From Gliomastix tumulicola (taxonomy: Eukaryota; Ascomycota; Sordariomycetes; Hypocreales; Bionectriaceae): DNA of 64,000 bases. Of this stretch, positions 12,165 to 24,246 are shown in pieces (position 1 is the first letter of the stretch; the number at the start of each line of letters is the position of its first letter). The stretch is from contig BCHX01000004.1 of NCBI GenBank assembly GCA_001599755.1, positions 2,170,001 through 2,234,000 of the forward strand, read 5' to 3'. The notes beneath the pieces are model-generated. The model was given only the letters and a program-made list of their open reading frames with translations. It had not been told where the DNA came from and made no database searches. The translations under genes were made by a program, and so were the position numbers.

Positions 12165-12973
12165 ATGACCACCCAGCTGTACTCCATCCGGCCCGGCCGC
12201 CGTGCAGACGTGTCCCGGGCCCGCGATCTCTACCTGTCCGCATTCGGCGGCGAGCAGCTCCTCGAGATCCTCTTCCCGGGCCACACCCGCCNCCCGGAGG
12301 CNCNCGCCACCCACCNCCNCCGCCTCTTCGTCCACCGCTGGTGGTCCTTCGAGTACGTCTTGGCCGTCTGCGTCCCCGCCGAGGCCGCCGAAGTGCCTGG
12401 CGCTGCTGCTGCCGGTGCCGTGGGGTGCACGTGGTGGAAGAGGCCGGCCAGCCAGATCTCCTTCTACGAGCGCTGGCTCAGCCCCTGTACGTCGTCTCCC
12501 TTCCCTTCCTCCCTTCCCCCCCCCCCCCCCCCTTCCCTTTGCCGGCCCTCCGAACTCTGACAGGCCGGTTTCCTTCCGACTCCACAGACGGCTGGCTCTC
12601 CCGTGTCGTCCTCTCGTTTCTTGATCTCCGAGACTGGCTGTTCCCGGTCCCGAACATTGACCCCCACGCCGCCGAGACCTTCACCCGCGTCTTCGCTGAC
12701 ATCCAGCCCACCATCATGAACTCGGACCGTCGTCGCAACGCCTGGTACCTCTCCACCTTGTGCGTCGACCCCAAGCTCCAGGGCAGTGGCCTGGGAAGCA
12801 GGCTGCTTCTGGATGGCATCCAGAGGGTGGACCGAGACGGTGCCGCCGCCTGGCTCATCGGCCTCGCCGGTCTGGACGCCTTCTACGGCCGGTACGGGTT
12901 CAAGGAGGTTGCAAGGGCAAACGTGGGTGAGCTGGCTCACTGGGATGGTGGTCTTATCATGTTTAGAGAATAG
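12165..12973 (+). CDS. GNAT-family N-acetyltransferase
   Basis: Two exons, 12165-12486 and 12588-12973, giving 235 residues; donor GTACGT, acceptor CCACAG, phase 1. The C-terminal half has the GNAT acetyl-CoA motif: STLCVDPKLQGSGLGSRLL (about 162-180) with the Q-x-x-G-x-G turn, followed by LAGLDAFYGRYGFKEV, the usual last strand and helix. Substrate unknown; small-molecule or protein acetylation is possible. Five ambiguous bases (12292, 12302, 12304, 12316, 12319) leave about five residues undefined at 43-52, and the intron has a C homopolymer (about 12516-12532). An alternative acceptor at 12563 is less likely because it breaks frame. Confidence 0.85.
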
Positions 12974-13667
12974 AAGCCTACTTTTTCACGAACCAAGACG
13001 TCGCTATGGAACAGTGTCATTTCACCATTTTCTTTTGTTCTGCTATCGATCGGCGTCGCGTACAACGCCGAGGCTAATAACGCTCGATCTCAGTCCGCCT
13101 CTCATTGTCGTCGTAGAGACGTACACCGGCTTGTCAACTAAACTTTCACGTCCGCTCCCGGATCCCATAGGAAACAGAAACAAAGCTCAACCTATTGCAT
13201 AGAACATGGCTCAGTGCCGTTCAAGTCCGCACTCCCCGCCGCCACATCGAAAAGGCATTCCTCTGCCTCGCGTCTATCCACACGATAGAACATCGTTACC
13301 AAACAGTCTCGGAATATAAGAAATGAATGAAATAAGAGCATAGAATCGTCTCGCGGGCAACTGCCAGTTGTAGGAAGAGGAAATCCAGTATCTTGTCCTC
13401 TCATCGGCCCAAAATGTCCCATAAACGCCAGTGATCAGTGTCACAGAAAATGCTGGTCGGTTCTTGGTCGTGGAAACGCTCCTCATGGAGTTCCGTCTGA
13501 ATCGCGCAAGGAGAAAGAAAAAGAAACCAGCAAACAACGACAAGAAGCTGATAGAAGAGGAGAAGAATCGAAAGAAAACGCCCGTAAGACCCATGATCCA
13601 GAACCCGAAAAGCAAATATCGTCGCGTCATATCGCGTCATATCGCGTATAAGGAAAAACGGCCTTCG
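12974..13667. other. Convergent intergenic region
   Basis: 3' flanks of the GNAT gene and the minus-strand gene ending at 13668. A hydrophobic frame (minus, about 13274-13630) overlaps another open frame and is not supported as a gene. Confidence 0.5.
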
Positions 13668-15663
13668 CTAGTCCTCACGAAGACGCTTCGAAGGGCTGCG
13701 GTGCCAGGCACTGATGGCAGGCAAGGTTGTATCGACCTGCGCCTCCGGGTATTCGAGCGGCATCTGTGCATTCTGTCTATAGTCCGAGGTCATCTCAGCC
13801 ATTGGTGCTCGATGCGTGAGGCCGTGATCAGGAGTCGAGCTGTACGGCTGAAATGAAGTCGATGTGAGAGTGCGGTCATCCACGCTTCCATCCGGGAGCT
13901 GGTTGCCCCGCTGACGAGAGACAGGCCAGTCCTGGCTCAAGCCGTTGCTGTTTGCCTGATAGAAAGACGCTGATTCAGTACTATTCCGCTGTGGTTGGCT
14001 CCGCCTGGGGTAGCTGAAATACGAGCTCCAGCTGTCTTGGCCTGCTTGCCGAGAGGGAGGAGGCGGAGGTGGTGGCATCGAGGACTCGTTATCGCAGACC
14101 ATCGACGGCAAAACCGCACCATCTCCCTGAGGGAAAGTCGGGGCGTTTCGAGGCCACCACTGTGACTCTCGGCTGCCGGAGGCCCCATCGGACGCAGGGG
14201 CGTGCGAAAACTGTCTGTCAAATCCCATGAAGGTCTCATTGGTATTGGCGGCGGGACTCTATCCCTCGCCATCCCGATAAGGAGGGAGCTTCGCAGAACG
14301 ATGCTGGGCACCGTGGACAGGGAATTGGCCTTGAAAAGCGGACTGCGGATTGTAGCTCTGCTCGACACCAGCATCGTGACTCTCTGAAGTCCACTGACGT
14401 TGAGAAGAAGAAGAGGCATGAGCAGGCTGAGTCTGTGGATAGTACGGGTATCCGGGGTTCTGAGTCAAGGAATGAGACGAGGACATCCCAACTGCAGGGG
14501 CGCGGCCACGAGCCTCGTAAGAGACGTTGCTTGCATCAACCAGGCCGTGAGATTGTTGGCCGTATGCTGGGCTACCGGATGGCAGAGAATAAGGGTTTGG
14601 CAGTTGGGCCGAGGCCGTGATGCTACCTCCTCGATCGCGGCCGATGGCACCTTGTGTAGACGTAGCCGCCGGAGGGGTGGTACTGCTTCCGTCTCGCACC
14701 TTGGACTTCTTCCGTGGCTGAGCGCCGCTGGCTCGCGGGGCCGAGGCTTTGGTTGCCTTGCGCTTGTTCGCTTTGCGGGCTTTTGTAGGCTGACCGGTGG
14801 CAGTATCGACAACATTTGGCAGAAACTCGATCTCGGGTATGTCCTCAATGATGCCATCATCCAGCTCAGACTTGATACGGTCGAGAATGTCGCGGATGTC
14901 CCTCGCTGACTTGCCTTCTCCTCGGCTCTGGATCACCCATTTCTGGACACCGTTGACCATGTCATCAGGTTGACCTGCTTCGGCAGCTCCTCCGCTCTCC
15001 ACGTGGTCGTCTAGGCCCTCCCGAGCTCGCTTGCGCAGGGTCACTGCCCAGTCTTTGATATGGGGGCCCGTTCCCGAAGCCTTGCTCCTCTGGCTCCAGT
15101 CGAGAAGCTTGTTGAGCTGATCCATGACAAGAACAATCTGCGTTTTCGCGTAATCGGAGCCCGTTCGATATCGGACACGTTGATAGTGCTTTCGACAATA
15201 GTAGAGCCACATAGTCTCGGGGATGCTCAAGGTGCAGCTCTTGTTGCGTCCGAAGAAGTGGGAGACTGCCTTACGTGCGGAAGAACCCGTGGTGCAATCT
15301 GCAACAAAAGAGCAGGCGAAGGAAAAGTTTTCGGCGTTCTCGGTTGTCTCGGCATCCGAGGTGGCATTCGACGGTCTTCTCGAGTCGTTGAGAGTGGCGG
15401 AGGCCCCGGTTGGTGATGTGAGGGGATCTGGGGTCATCCCGTATTGAGAATGACCCCCCTCAGAGGTGCGAACAGGTCTCATGGAGATCACCGACATCAT
15501 GTCCTGCTGTGAACGATAAGCGGGAGCACTTGTGGGTTGCTCGAGTATGATTGGCGATTCTGGGACCGATTCAAAATCTGGAGCTGAAAACGTGCGCTTG
15601 TGTAGCAAACTTGAAGAAGCGGAAAGAGGACTCGGAGAGAAGAAGGGCGTTTGTTGTGCTGAT
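13668..15663 (-). CDS. Conserved-looking fungal protein with an in-frame TAG (possible readthrough or broken gene)
   Basis: Main exon on the minus strand. The frame runs open from an acceptor-like TATCTAG (exon start 15663) to TAG at 14261-14259, then continues in the same frame with no other stop to TAG at 13670-13668. The first part has an FGRNKSCTLSIPETMWLYYC block followed by KHYQRVRYR and a long helical, charged region; then Lys/Arg-rich and Ser/Pro/Gln-rich disorder. The post-TAG part (about 196 codons) is similar Ser/Pro/Tyr-rich disorder ending in SPSKRLRED. The exon has no ATG before 15500, so the start is either there (413 residues to the first stop) or in upstream exons at 16499-17028. 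I do not recognise a named family; a nuclear role is only suggested by basic composition. Either the protein ends at 14259, or TAG is read through, mutated, or a sequencing error. Confidence 0.7.
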
Positions 15664-16498
15664 CTAGATAAGGTGTCGTTAGTATACTCAGATAACGGAC
15701 GATCCGTCCCAAATCAGATTTGAGCCCATGTTCGGGCAGAGAACAAACTTGAGTAACACTTGCAGCTTCGATGTTAACCTTTCCACAGCTTCACAAGCAG
15801 TGGCAGGTTTTCCAGCGATGTCTCGAGAAACGAAAAGGAAGATGCCCCGGCGTACGCAATACGCAAAGGAATGGGGAAGGTGTGGTGCCGAGAACGATGA
15901 ACGAATAGCCCGATCTCAAGTCACAGGGTCGGAAGCGAGCCTGGAGAGCACAGATATACTCAGACAAGGCGGTCAGGGCACAGAGAACTTTCCCCGCATC
16001 ACCTTACCTCGCTTCACCAAAGCCGTAGGAGATCCGTTACTCAGAGCTGCGTTGGGCAGAGCCCCTACCGGCCTTTTGATGAAATGCTCAGTGAATCACA
16101 GCCGCTCCGAGCTCGGGTTGATCCGCGTGACGTGCAGAAACGGACTAGTCCAATCACGCGCTCGTAATAGAGTTCACGATGAAACATCCTCCGCTCGAGG
16201 ATGATGAGGGTAGAAAAGGAACAAAGTGAAGGGGAGAGGGCGTGTGGGAGGGAGAGGAAATTTTCGAAGAGGAGGAGGGGTTATATCTTTCGTAGGTGAG
16301 AGAGAGGTGAACGTGGCGGTGTGCTTCTTGGGGCTGAGCTCGGCTCCAGGACCCTTCCACCTCGGAATTTCAACAAGTATGCACCCGACAATTGAAATAA
16401 TTCAGGGCAATAAGAGAATGCCGAAAAATTCCAATGGGGGAGGAAAAGAGAATAACAGAGTCGGTGAAGGAAGAACAAAGGTGAATTCTTATTCATAC
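15664..16498. other. Long intron or promoter of the minus-strand gene
   Basis: On the minus strand this holds a C/T-rich run (about 16190-16320), a GTAAGG donor at about 16008 and a CTAAC branch site 13 bases before the TATCTAG acceptor at 15664. It is either one 835-nt intron or a promoter with a leader intron of about 345 nt. Confidence 0.45.
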
Positions 16499-17028
16499 CT
16501 TGAAGATTGTCTTGATCGCGGGTGGCGAGACCCAGAGCTCATTGAGGAAGCTCTTGAATGGTCGGCTTGGGTTGGCGACACGTGGGCCCATTGTTGATCT
16601 ATACTCCCAGACCTCCTTTGAACGTGCATCGCATTGTGCTCATCGTCTTGAGCGTCGTCGCGGGCTCGGATCGGCAGAACATGTGGTGTATGTCCCAAGG
16701 ATGGTTGATAATGAGTTTCTCCCTGATATTTGAAAGTCAGCCTCCACAACTTGAAACTCTGTCATTGGATTGTCTGATCCCTCTTTAATGCAATGCTGAT
16801 ATTATTTAGGCCATAGGGCTTGGGCTCATGAATTCGACGGGCCGTTCGAAGTGGAATTGGGACGAGACAAACCTGTGCCATTGACGCTCTCCTCTCCAAC
16901 AATTCTCCACCCCTCTGCGTCTGAGAGCTAAACTGCGATGGAGAATCATGAAAAGGACCTTGATGTTCATCAAGTTCATGAGTTCGAGCCTCGTCATCTG
17001 AAGAGTTCAGGAGTAATGAAACATCCAT
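16499..17028 (-). CDS. Candidate 5' exons, possibly of the 13.7-15.7 kb gene
   Basis: Exon A 17028-16873 starts MDVSLLLNSSDDEARTHELD and ends RRASMAQ. Intron 16872-16723 runs from GTTTGT to ATATCAG with CTGAC just before. Exon B 16722-16499 is Gln/Ser/His-rich and ends SRHPRSRQSSR at a GTATGA donor in phase 2. The main exon at 15663 begins with one leftover base followed by the gene's frame, so the phases match and would give 594 residues to the internal TAG (791 without it). The joining intron would be 835 nt, long for a fungus, and covers a C/T-rich stretch that also looks like a promoter. If not joined, exon B stops two codons later (TAA at about 16489) and this is a small separate gene. 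Confidence 0.4.
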
Positions 17029-20000
17029 GACGCCGTCCAAGGCTCGTGCCTTGCACGAGGACGTATGTTGAGAGCGTAGAGCAAACAAACTGTGGCCCTG
17101 AAGAATAACCAATCGGAGACGATTATGTGTGCATGTATAGTTCAAGTAGCCCAAAGAGTCATAGAGATTCTTAGCCAACAGGTGACGTCCCGAGCAGCTG
17201 GGGTTGTTGTAGGGTTCTGAGCCTATCGACACGGCTCTGAAGCGCGCGTTCGCCACGGACTAGGCCTTCTTTTGCTTCCTATTTTCCCCCGTCAACAGAT
17301 ATTCTTTCAAATCATTGCCGATGCATACCGACGTCCCAATGCTGACCGGGTGTCTCTTTGGTTCCGACTGATGGGTAGGTAGGGCGCAACAGCGCGCACC
17401 AATGGACACCAGCTGCTGTCGGACCGAGCAATAGCAGAATCTCAGGTCAGCTCGATTGCGGAGGGCTCGTTCTCGTATCGCATTTATGGGCAAATGCTGG
17501 GGCTTTGTGGCTGTAATTGACTCTTGTAATGCTTGACGACTCCTTCTGTAGGGACGGCGTGCTTGCAGGTGAGTCCAGAGAGGGCCCTATAGTTGCAAAA
17601 GGCAAGTTTGCCAAGACCAAGGGTCGGAGCCGGACCGCGGGGAAGGATGAGGATAGGGCAGGGCTTGATCAACCCGCCACGTACGTAATGGCGAGTCTAG
17701 TCCGTCCTTTTGAGAGATCGACTGGCACGGACAGTCGAGAGCTTCGGCAAGGGAATGCTAGTCCAGAGCTGCCAAGAGCTGTTAGAAAGGAAAATAAATT
17801 GGGCAAAATCGGGAGCAGGGCCATTTATGAACAAATGCGTACCTCAACTGTGCCTGGGGATGGGGACGAGTGCGGATTGGCGTTGATATCGTACGTCAAC
17901 GTTGACCGAACGATCCAAATCCCGGTCCCGTGGGAAACGCGGCCGGAATTAGTGGGCTGTATATAGAAATGCCTGCTGAAGAGCGAACGCAACGGCCTGG
18001 GAGGTTTTAGGTCCTTGCCGATGAAAGATCCCGTCGGGGGGGGTGATTGGTATGGCCTCTGGCTTGGCTACCTAGAAGAGGACGGGCAGCGCAGGGGGCA
18101 GAGGGGGCTGCCGCAGAACTGACCCAAAAATAGCACCAAACAGCGCGACGCCAAAACACTCCCAGAAAGCGTATGGTTAGCAAAGGAGTCTCGACTACAT
18201 TTGTAGATTTTGTTTCCAACTCTGAGACAAGCGGCAAGGGGTGGAGAGGGATCTAGGGAAGTGGATGTTGATTCGAGTGCGGATACTGAAGTCTTGATGG
18301 GCGACAGGGAGCGTGAATAGATGGGGTAGAATGGGGATCGTGTCGTGACCAGGGGGGAAGAAGAAGAAGAAGCCTTGGGCTACGGCCCCTTTTTAGACGA
18401 TATATTCACTCAAACTTGAACGGACCAATGCAGAAGAGCGGAGATGGCAGGCATTATGTGTCAAGCTCGGTCTCCAGCATCGTTGGCTTTCCAAGGATGC
18501 TGAGTCGGGCAGCAGAAGCCGACAGATACCTCTGCCGGGGTGGCCCAAACCCACCAGGCCCTCCAGATTATCCCTGATGGCCGTGGCCGGGAGCCAAGGA
18601 ATTGCTATTCTGGTGCTGTTGGGTTCCGAATCTTGAGATGGAGGGTGCATATCTAGCGCTCAACCGCGTGCTGTCAGTGGCTGAAGCACACGGTAGACAG
18701 ACGCCCGGGGCGTCTTGGACGGACCTGGCCCGATGGCCGCCAAAGCCACTAGCTAGGGCCGCGAGTGATGCCGAAGAATGGCAGTGTCGGTGGTCTGTTC
18801 CTGCACAGACCTGTACCAAGTGAGCTTAGAGCACCGCGCCTGGTGTCAGTAGTGTGCCGAAACCTGTGGGCCGGCACGCTGAGGAGCCACAGGCAGTACG
18901 TAGGTCAACACGTACGTACAACGTCCAGGGCCTGGAATGATGCGTAAATCGTCTGAACTAGTCCCCACTGGTCAAGGCAGAGAATCAATTGCGCCCAAGG
19001 AACATACAAGTCGTACGACTGCCTGTGTGTCTCGAAAGCATGTCTTGATGTCACAGGGGGGCCCATTTAAGGTGCGTGCGTGTGTGTTGTGTTCGTTCTT
19101 GCCGGCCAGCGGTGTAGCACAGAAAAGCGCCCAGAAGCTCCAAGTAGCACGGCGAAGACCGGGCTCCAGAGCGGCGTCTTGTACGGGAAAAAGGGAGTCG
19201 AGAGGGCGAATACCAGATATCGCACCGTCTCGTGCAGCTGCCAGTGCTTGTCGTTAGGGTGGCTTGGCGATCTGCATGACGCCGTCGTCTTTTCGTGCAT
19301 TAAACCCCTGCGGCCTAAAACACGTCATGAAGAGAGACGAGAAGGCACGGCAGTCTTAGGTCGCTGTGTTATAGCTACCAGGAAAACCGAAGGCCCCTGT
19401 CGGCAATCAGCTCATCCATCCGTCAGGCGATGGGCGGGGGCTATAATCTTCGGTCCCGGTCGGTGGTCGTGCTGGGTGAGATGAGGAAATGGGACGAAGC
19501 CACGGGCATGCTCGGCCTTGCTTACCATTTGAATTGGGCACTACTAGGAGCAGCTCGATGTAGTTGCTTTTGCACTCTGGGCTCTGCTGCAGCCAGCTCA
19601 TCGCAGGGGACGTGGCAGTCGTCCGGGGCATTTGGGCGGTGAGCTTACACATGAAACCTTTGGAGTCTTGTGTGTTGTGTGAGACAAGACTCTCACTGTG
19701 AGAGAGGGAAGAAGGGCCCTGACCTCGAGAAGGTGCCGCTTGCGAGTCCTGCCTCAGGCCACCTGCGTCTTTTGTCGCTCGATCCTTCCTGTTCTGCTCT
19801 GTGCTGTTCTTGCCAATTGGTTTGGGTTCGGATGGTGCCTGCCCTGTCCTGCCCTGCCCTGTCCTGCCCCAAAGCAACAGGTACCTTCCCTGCCCATGAC
19901 CCAGAGCAACCCGGACGGTTAGGGTACCTGACCAATGTACCTGACCAATGTACCTCTCATCCGTCGAAGCCCCGACGCGCCTTATCTTTAGGCTCATCAC

Positions 20001-23000
20001 ATTCTCGCCGGCAAATGTACGAATAGTAACACGACAACTGGTCGGACACGAATCATCCACAACAAGGGACGACTAACAAGACACTCTATTGTGCACCCAA
20101 CTCCCAAATCCAATGTCCGTCCAGACCAGCTCCACCGTCAAGCGGACCCTGCCCCGGCGATCTGGGCCAGCAATTTCTGGAAGCTGGCGCCAGAGACCAG
20201 TGCAATCGAAAGAGCGAGCATCACGGACGGGTACAAATGCAGATGCAATAATATCACGCGATGCTCCCGAGGCGACTCATGCCGTCTATGGATGGCCTTG
20301 CCGACAGCTTTCTTCCGAAGACCGGGGCGCATCGCCCGGTAGGAAGCGTCATACAAAGGTACCTAAGACAGGGCACGCACGTATATTATTATCACTCCCA
20401 CCTCAGTTATAGGTAAGGTAGCACACATGGACACCCGGTTGCACTACGACTTCCCTACAATTTAATCTCCGATGTTGCACCAGGTGGCACCGCAGTCGAC
20501 CATTTTCCCACTTATACTGGGTGACTGGGCACATGCAGGACGGAAAGCCGCTGAGGGCGTCTCGTGAAAAATCTTTTCTGCCACATTTGGTCCGAGTTTG
20601 CGAGAATTCCAGGCAGGGGAAAAGAACCACTGTCGCACAGGTCCTTGCCGGTCGGCCGGTCGATGACCAGTAACAGGTTTGCCGGGGCTCAATGCCGACC
20701 CTCTGCCTTCTCGTGCCCGCCAACACGAAAACTGGACAGAATAGGGACTCCTGAGCCGACTGGATTGGAGTGGGATACCGCGCATGCCCCGTGCGTTCGG
20801 ATACATGGAAGAGATGCGTGGCCACCCCTCCCTGGCCAAACAACGCGCAAGTCGGTCGGCGCTCGACCCCAAAGTCCAGGAGCTCGAGGTTGGATGGCCA
20901 TGATGGGTCAAACAGTGGTTTGCCCAGCACAGGCCAATGTCTCGGAGATTCGGCGTCAGGTAATCATCCGATAAGCCATGGACGTCGGTACAATTCACGT
21001 CAGACGATGCGCAGACGAAGCGTGCCGCGATTCTGTGCGCATGTTTCAGCCCACCCATTCCTGTTTCCTTCCCCTCCCCAAACACTCTGGGGATGCCTAG
21101 TTGAAGCGCAACGGGTGTCAGGAGACGTCTAATAATAGGCTGACATTGACAGTGTTCCATCGGAGGTTTTTTCCCCCTCTTCTGCTTCTTCTCTCCCATA
21201 CTCGCATTGGATTTTGACAGCAATCACCAACGCCGCCTGCCACAATGTCGTCGTCACGATGTTGGTCATCCAGTCTCGGTGGGGACCTCGCAAGAGATGA
21301 AATGGGGAATTTCTTGAGAAAATCACTGTTCACAGCCACGATGACCCTCCCCGCCCTGGTCTTGATAAGACGAAGGGAAGTGGGATGTGGGAGCCGAACG
21401 CTACTGTTAGTGAGCACTTAGCTGCATCGTACTCCGTACTGTGGGTTGCCGCGCCTCCAACCGCGCAGTCCTCAGCCTGAACTTCCTTGATTCAATTTCA
21501 GATGGACCTCCACCAAGTCCCAGATCGATCTGGACAGCTAATACCATTAGCCAGCCACAGGCAGTGAGAGGTGGTGATGGCACTAATTGATGCAACGTCG
21601 TGGAGTTGTGGCTCCCCTTACGACACCCTCCACGTACTCGTTCGTCATCCTCATGAGAGGCCTCACTCCCTCAACATTCCAGGTCTGACACCTGTCACTC
21701 CTGCAAGGAACTTTCCTAGCTCGTCTCGTCTCATCCCTATGGCCGCCGTGATCGGGCCTGTTTCTTTATTTAACACACAGACAGCAAACATCTGACGTCC
21801 AATGATTCAGGCCTTGCTTGACTCGACTCGCCCGCCCGCATATCGGCCTGGCGGGAGGCTAGGGTAAGCGTAGACAACATGGCCTCCCATGTAGCTGTAT
21901 CCGCACACTACTGTGAGCCCCCCCTGCGCTACTGTCTCGCATATAAAGAAACTTTTCCAATCCAACGGTGGGTTTAATACCAGTCCTTACTCCTTAGGCG
22001 GACCGTTCATCCAAACTCCAGTCAAATTAGCGAGTTGGGGCTCATCCTCATTGATTACGACTACTTCTAATCTATTGAGCTTCTAATTAGCATTGGGCGT
22101 GGGGTGGTCCAAGGGCCAGGGTCACTTAAGTCTGATAACGGAGTGGACTTCAAGGATCAAGACGCGTTTACCTCGTCTAGACAGGGCAGCTTGCTCATCT
22201 CCCTCCACGTGGCTAGGCTATTATATGAGTGCCGCCGTGCATGTTGCACTGCCGAGCACGGAATTTCTGCGGAACAATGCTGAGATCGAGACGGCGGATA
22301 TGCCTTCATCCCGTTCCGCTTCTAATATTCCCAGACGACATTAATAAAAACTCCTCGAATCAGCGTCGTAGTCGAGTGAGTTCCCACTTTCCAAGGGGGT
22401 AGTAGGTTTGGCAGACCGCCTGTCGTCGCCAGGGAGTCGGGGGGTAACCCTCGTCTCTTCATTTATCGGTTGTAAAATCGGAATTCACGTCGGACTCTTT
22501 GACGCCGTTTTAGTCGGTGAACACTGGCAGTGGAGAGGCGGGACCAACACACGCTTGGCCTTTCCGTGAGCTGTCAGAAGGAGGGCCTCCGTGACAGGAC
22601 TGTTTGTTTCACAATCAGTTTCCCTCTCAACACCTGAGACTGTAGATCTTGTAGGACGCCCAGAGCGCCAAGTAGGCCGGAGCGTTGGCCGTCATGTGCA
22701 GGAGGAATGAAACGTGGAAGATAGCCAAGAAAACATCCCAATTATAGAATATCAAGATGTCTTATGGATGAACTTTTGAGGCGTCACGAGGATGAGATTG
22801 AAACGCGGATGTGCTCTAAGAGGAACCAACGCTCCCACGCCAAGGACGAGCGAGCGACCGGCGGGTAAAAAATGGTCTCAGGAGAGCGTGTGCTGGATGA
22901 TCATGGTCATGAAGAGTTATCACGCTCTGTGTCGTCTATCTGAGTCCTTTATAGGAAACTTCCGGCTATGGGCGGGGGGGCGGGTGGCTTTTGCTGGTAA

Positions 23001-24246
23001 CCCTACTTAGACCTACCGGCGAGTCTTAGCATCTAACAACAGGAGATACCTAATCTTGACGGAGAGTCAGATACGATGTCTACACGCACCTATGCACATT
23101 CAGATCCCATTTATCGAGTCATGAATCTGCAACGTCACACTCAAAGTCTACCAATCGCGGCCTTTTCTAGAAAGAGGCGATGGCTACGACGGATCTCTGA
23201 ACGTCCGGTTTCATGATGGTATTCTGGCTATTCCGAAAATGAAGGCAAGAGAAGCGATTGGATTCACTGTGTAGTGATCTCTATGTCGGGCTTCTCCGTT
23301 CTTGATGTACTGACTGGAAAGGCTACGTGGAGTGTTGTCCGCGCCTCTGCCGCTATCCGCTTCATCACACCACGAGAACAACACCTAGACGGCAGATTGA
23401 TGGTTGAAGGCTTCCTGCTGCTTTCTGACTACAGATCTAGAGTTTGTCACTCGAAAATTGCTCATCAGCATGTTTGAGGGGCTCGAAAATCCCGGGGGGG
23501 ACATCCGAAAGCTCCTTGATGCGAGAGAGCTCAATTTTTGGATTCTCATCTCCCTGTTCTCGGGGACTCGGCATAGATGCTGACTTTTCGATCTTCATAT
23601 TCTTTGAATTCCACGACTGTTTCATAGAAGTCGATGCCCTCATTGACAAATAGCTTGTCGGGGATCACTTATGAGAATGTCTACAATATGCCACGACTCA
23701 ACAGTAAAATTTAGGGTGGAAGTACTGCAACTATCTGCTGAATTCTCCTACAGCTCTTGTGACTATATGTTGGCATATCAATTCTCAACAATCAAGCCTT
23801 CATTTCGACCGTCTTGATCCCCAAGCCGCTACAGTTACGACAAAGACAACATCCCTAGATGAGGGCTTCCATAAGCAAGCGTGGAAGTAAGCCTTGAGGC
23901 TCTACTACCGTGGCAGATTGACTGAGCCCACAATACTCTCAAGTCAGCATTATCGTGTTCTTCTGTTCGTCTAAGTCTTGTCAATGACCAAGAGTGGACT
24001 ATAGTTCTAACTGAGACATGGATGCTCGTACACTATCAGGAGCCTAGAGCCACTCAGTTTCTAGGACAGTGTACGCAGTAAACGCACAAGGGAGGAAACG
24101 AGAAACACGCTCAATGGCAATTGGATGAGAGGGTACCCTTGGCGGCACAATCAATGCGACTAAAACTGCGGATCAATGTGCACGATTCATTGAGCTACGA
24201 AGGCACATGGGCAAAATTGGGTTTAGGTAGGATTGGGTATGTTTGG
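17029..24246. other. 7.2-kb stretch with no recognisable gene
   Basis: I read both strands and see only short frames without domains or consistent splice junctions. Small tandem repeats occur: CCTGCCCTGT runs at about 19845-19868 and a 13-bp GTACCTGACCAAT repeat at 19924-19953. One minus-strand frame (23437-23643) looks somewhat protein-like and is discussed as a finding. The 21.9-24.1 kb part is AT-richer. No transposase or reverse-transcriptase motif is visible. Confidence 0.5.

Noticed and set aside
13200..13235. GGCTCAGTG and GTTCAAGTCC resembling tRNA A and B boxes
   Set aside because: The two boxes are about 12 bases apart, too close for a tRNA, and no acceptor stem forms.
13274..13630. 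Minus-strand hydrophobic frame of 118 codons in the convergent region
   Set aside because: Another minus-strand frame and a plus-strand frame overlap it, there is no homology I recognise, and it lies where both 3' UTRs should be.
20462..21223. 253-codon minus-strand frame
   Set aside because: Composition looks like read-through of non-coding DNA; it has no ATG-supported domain and overlaps several frames on the other strand.
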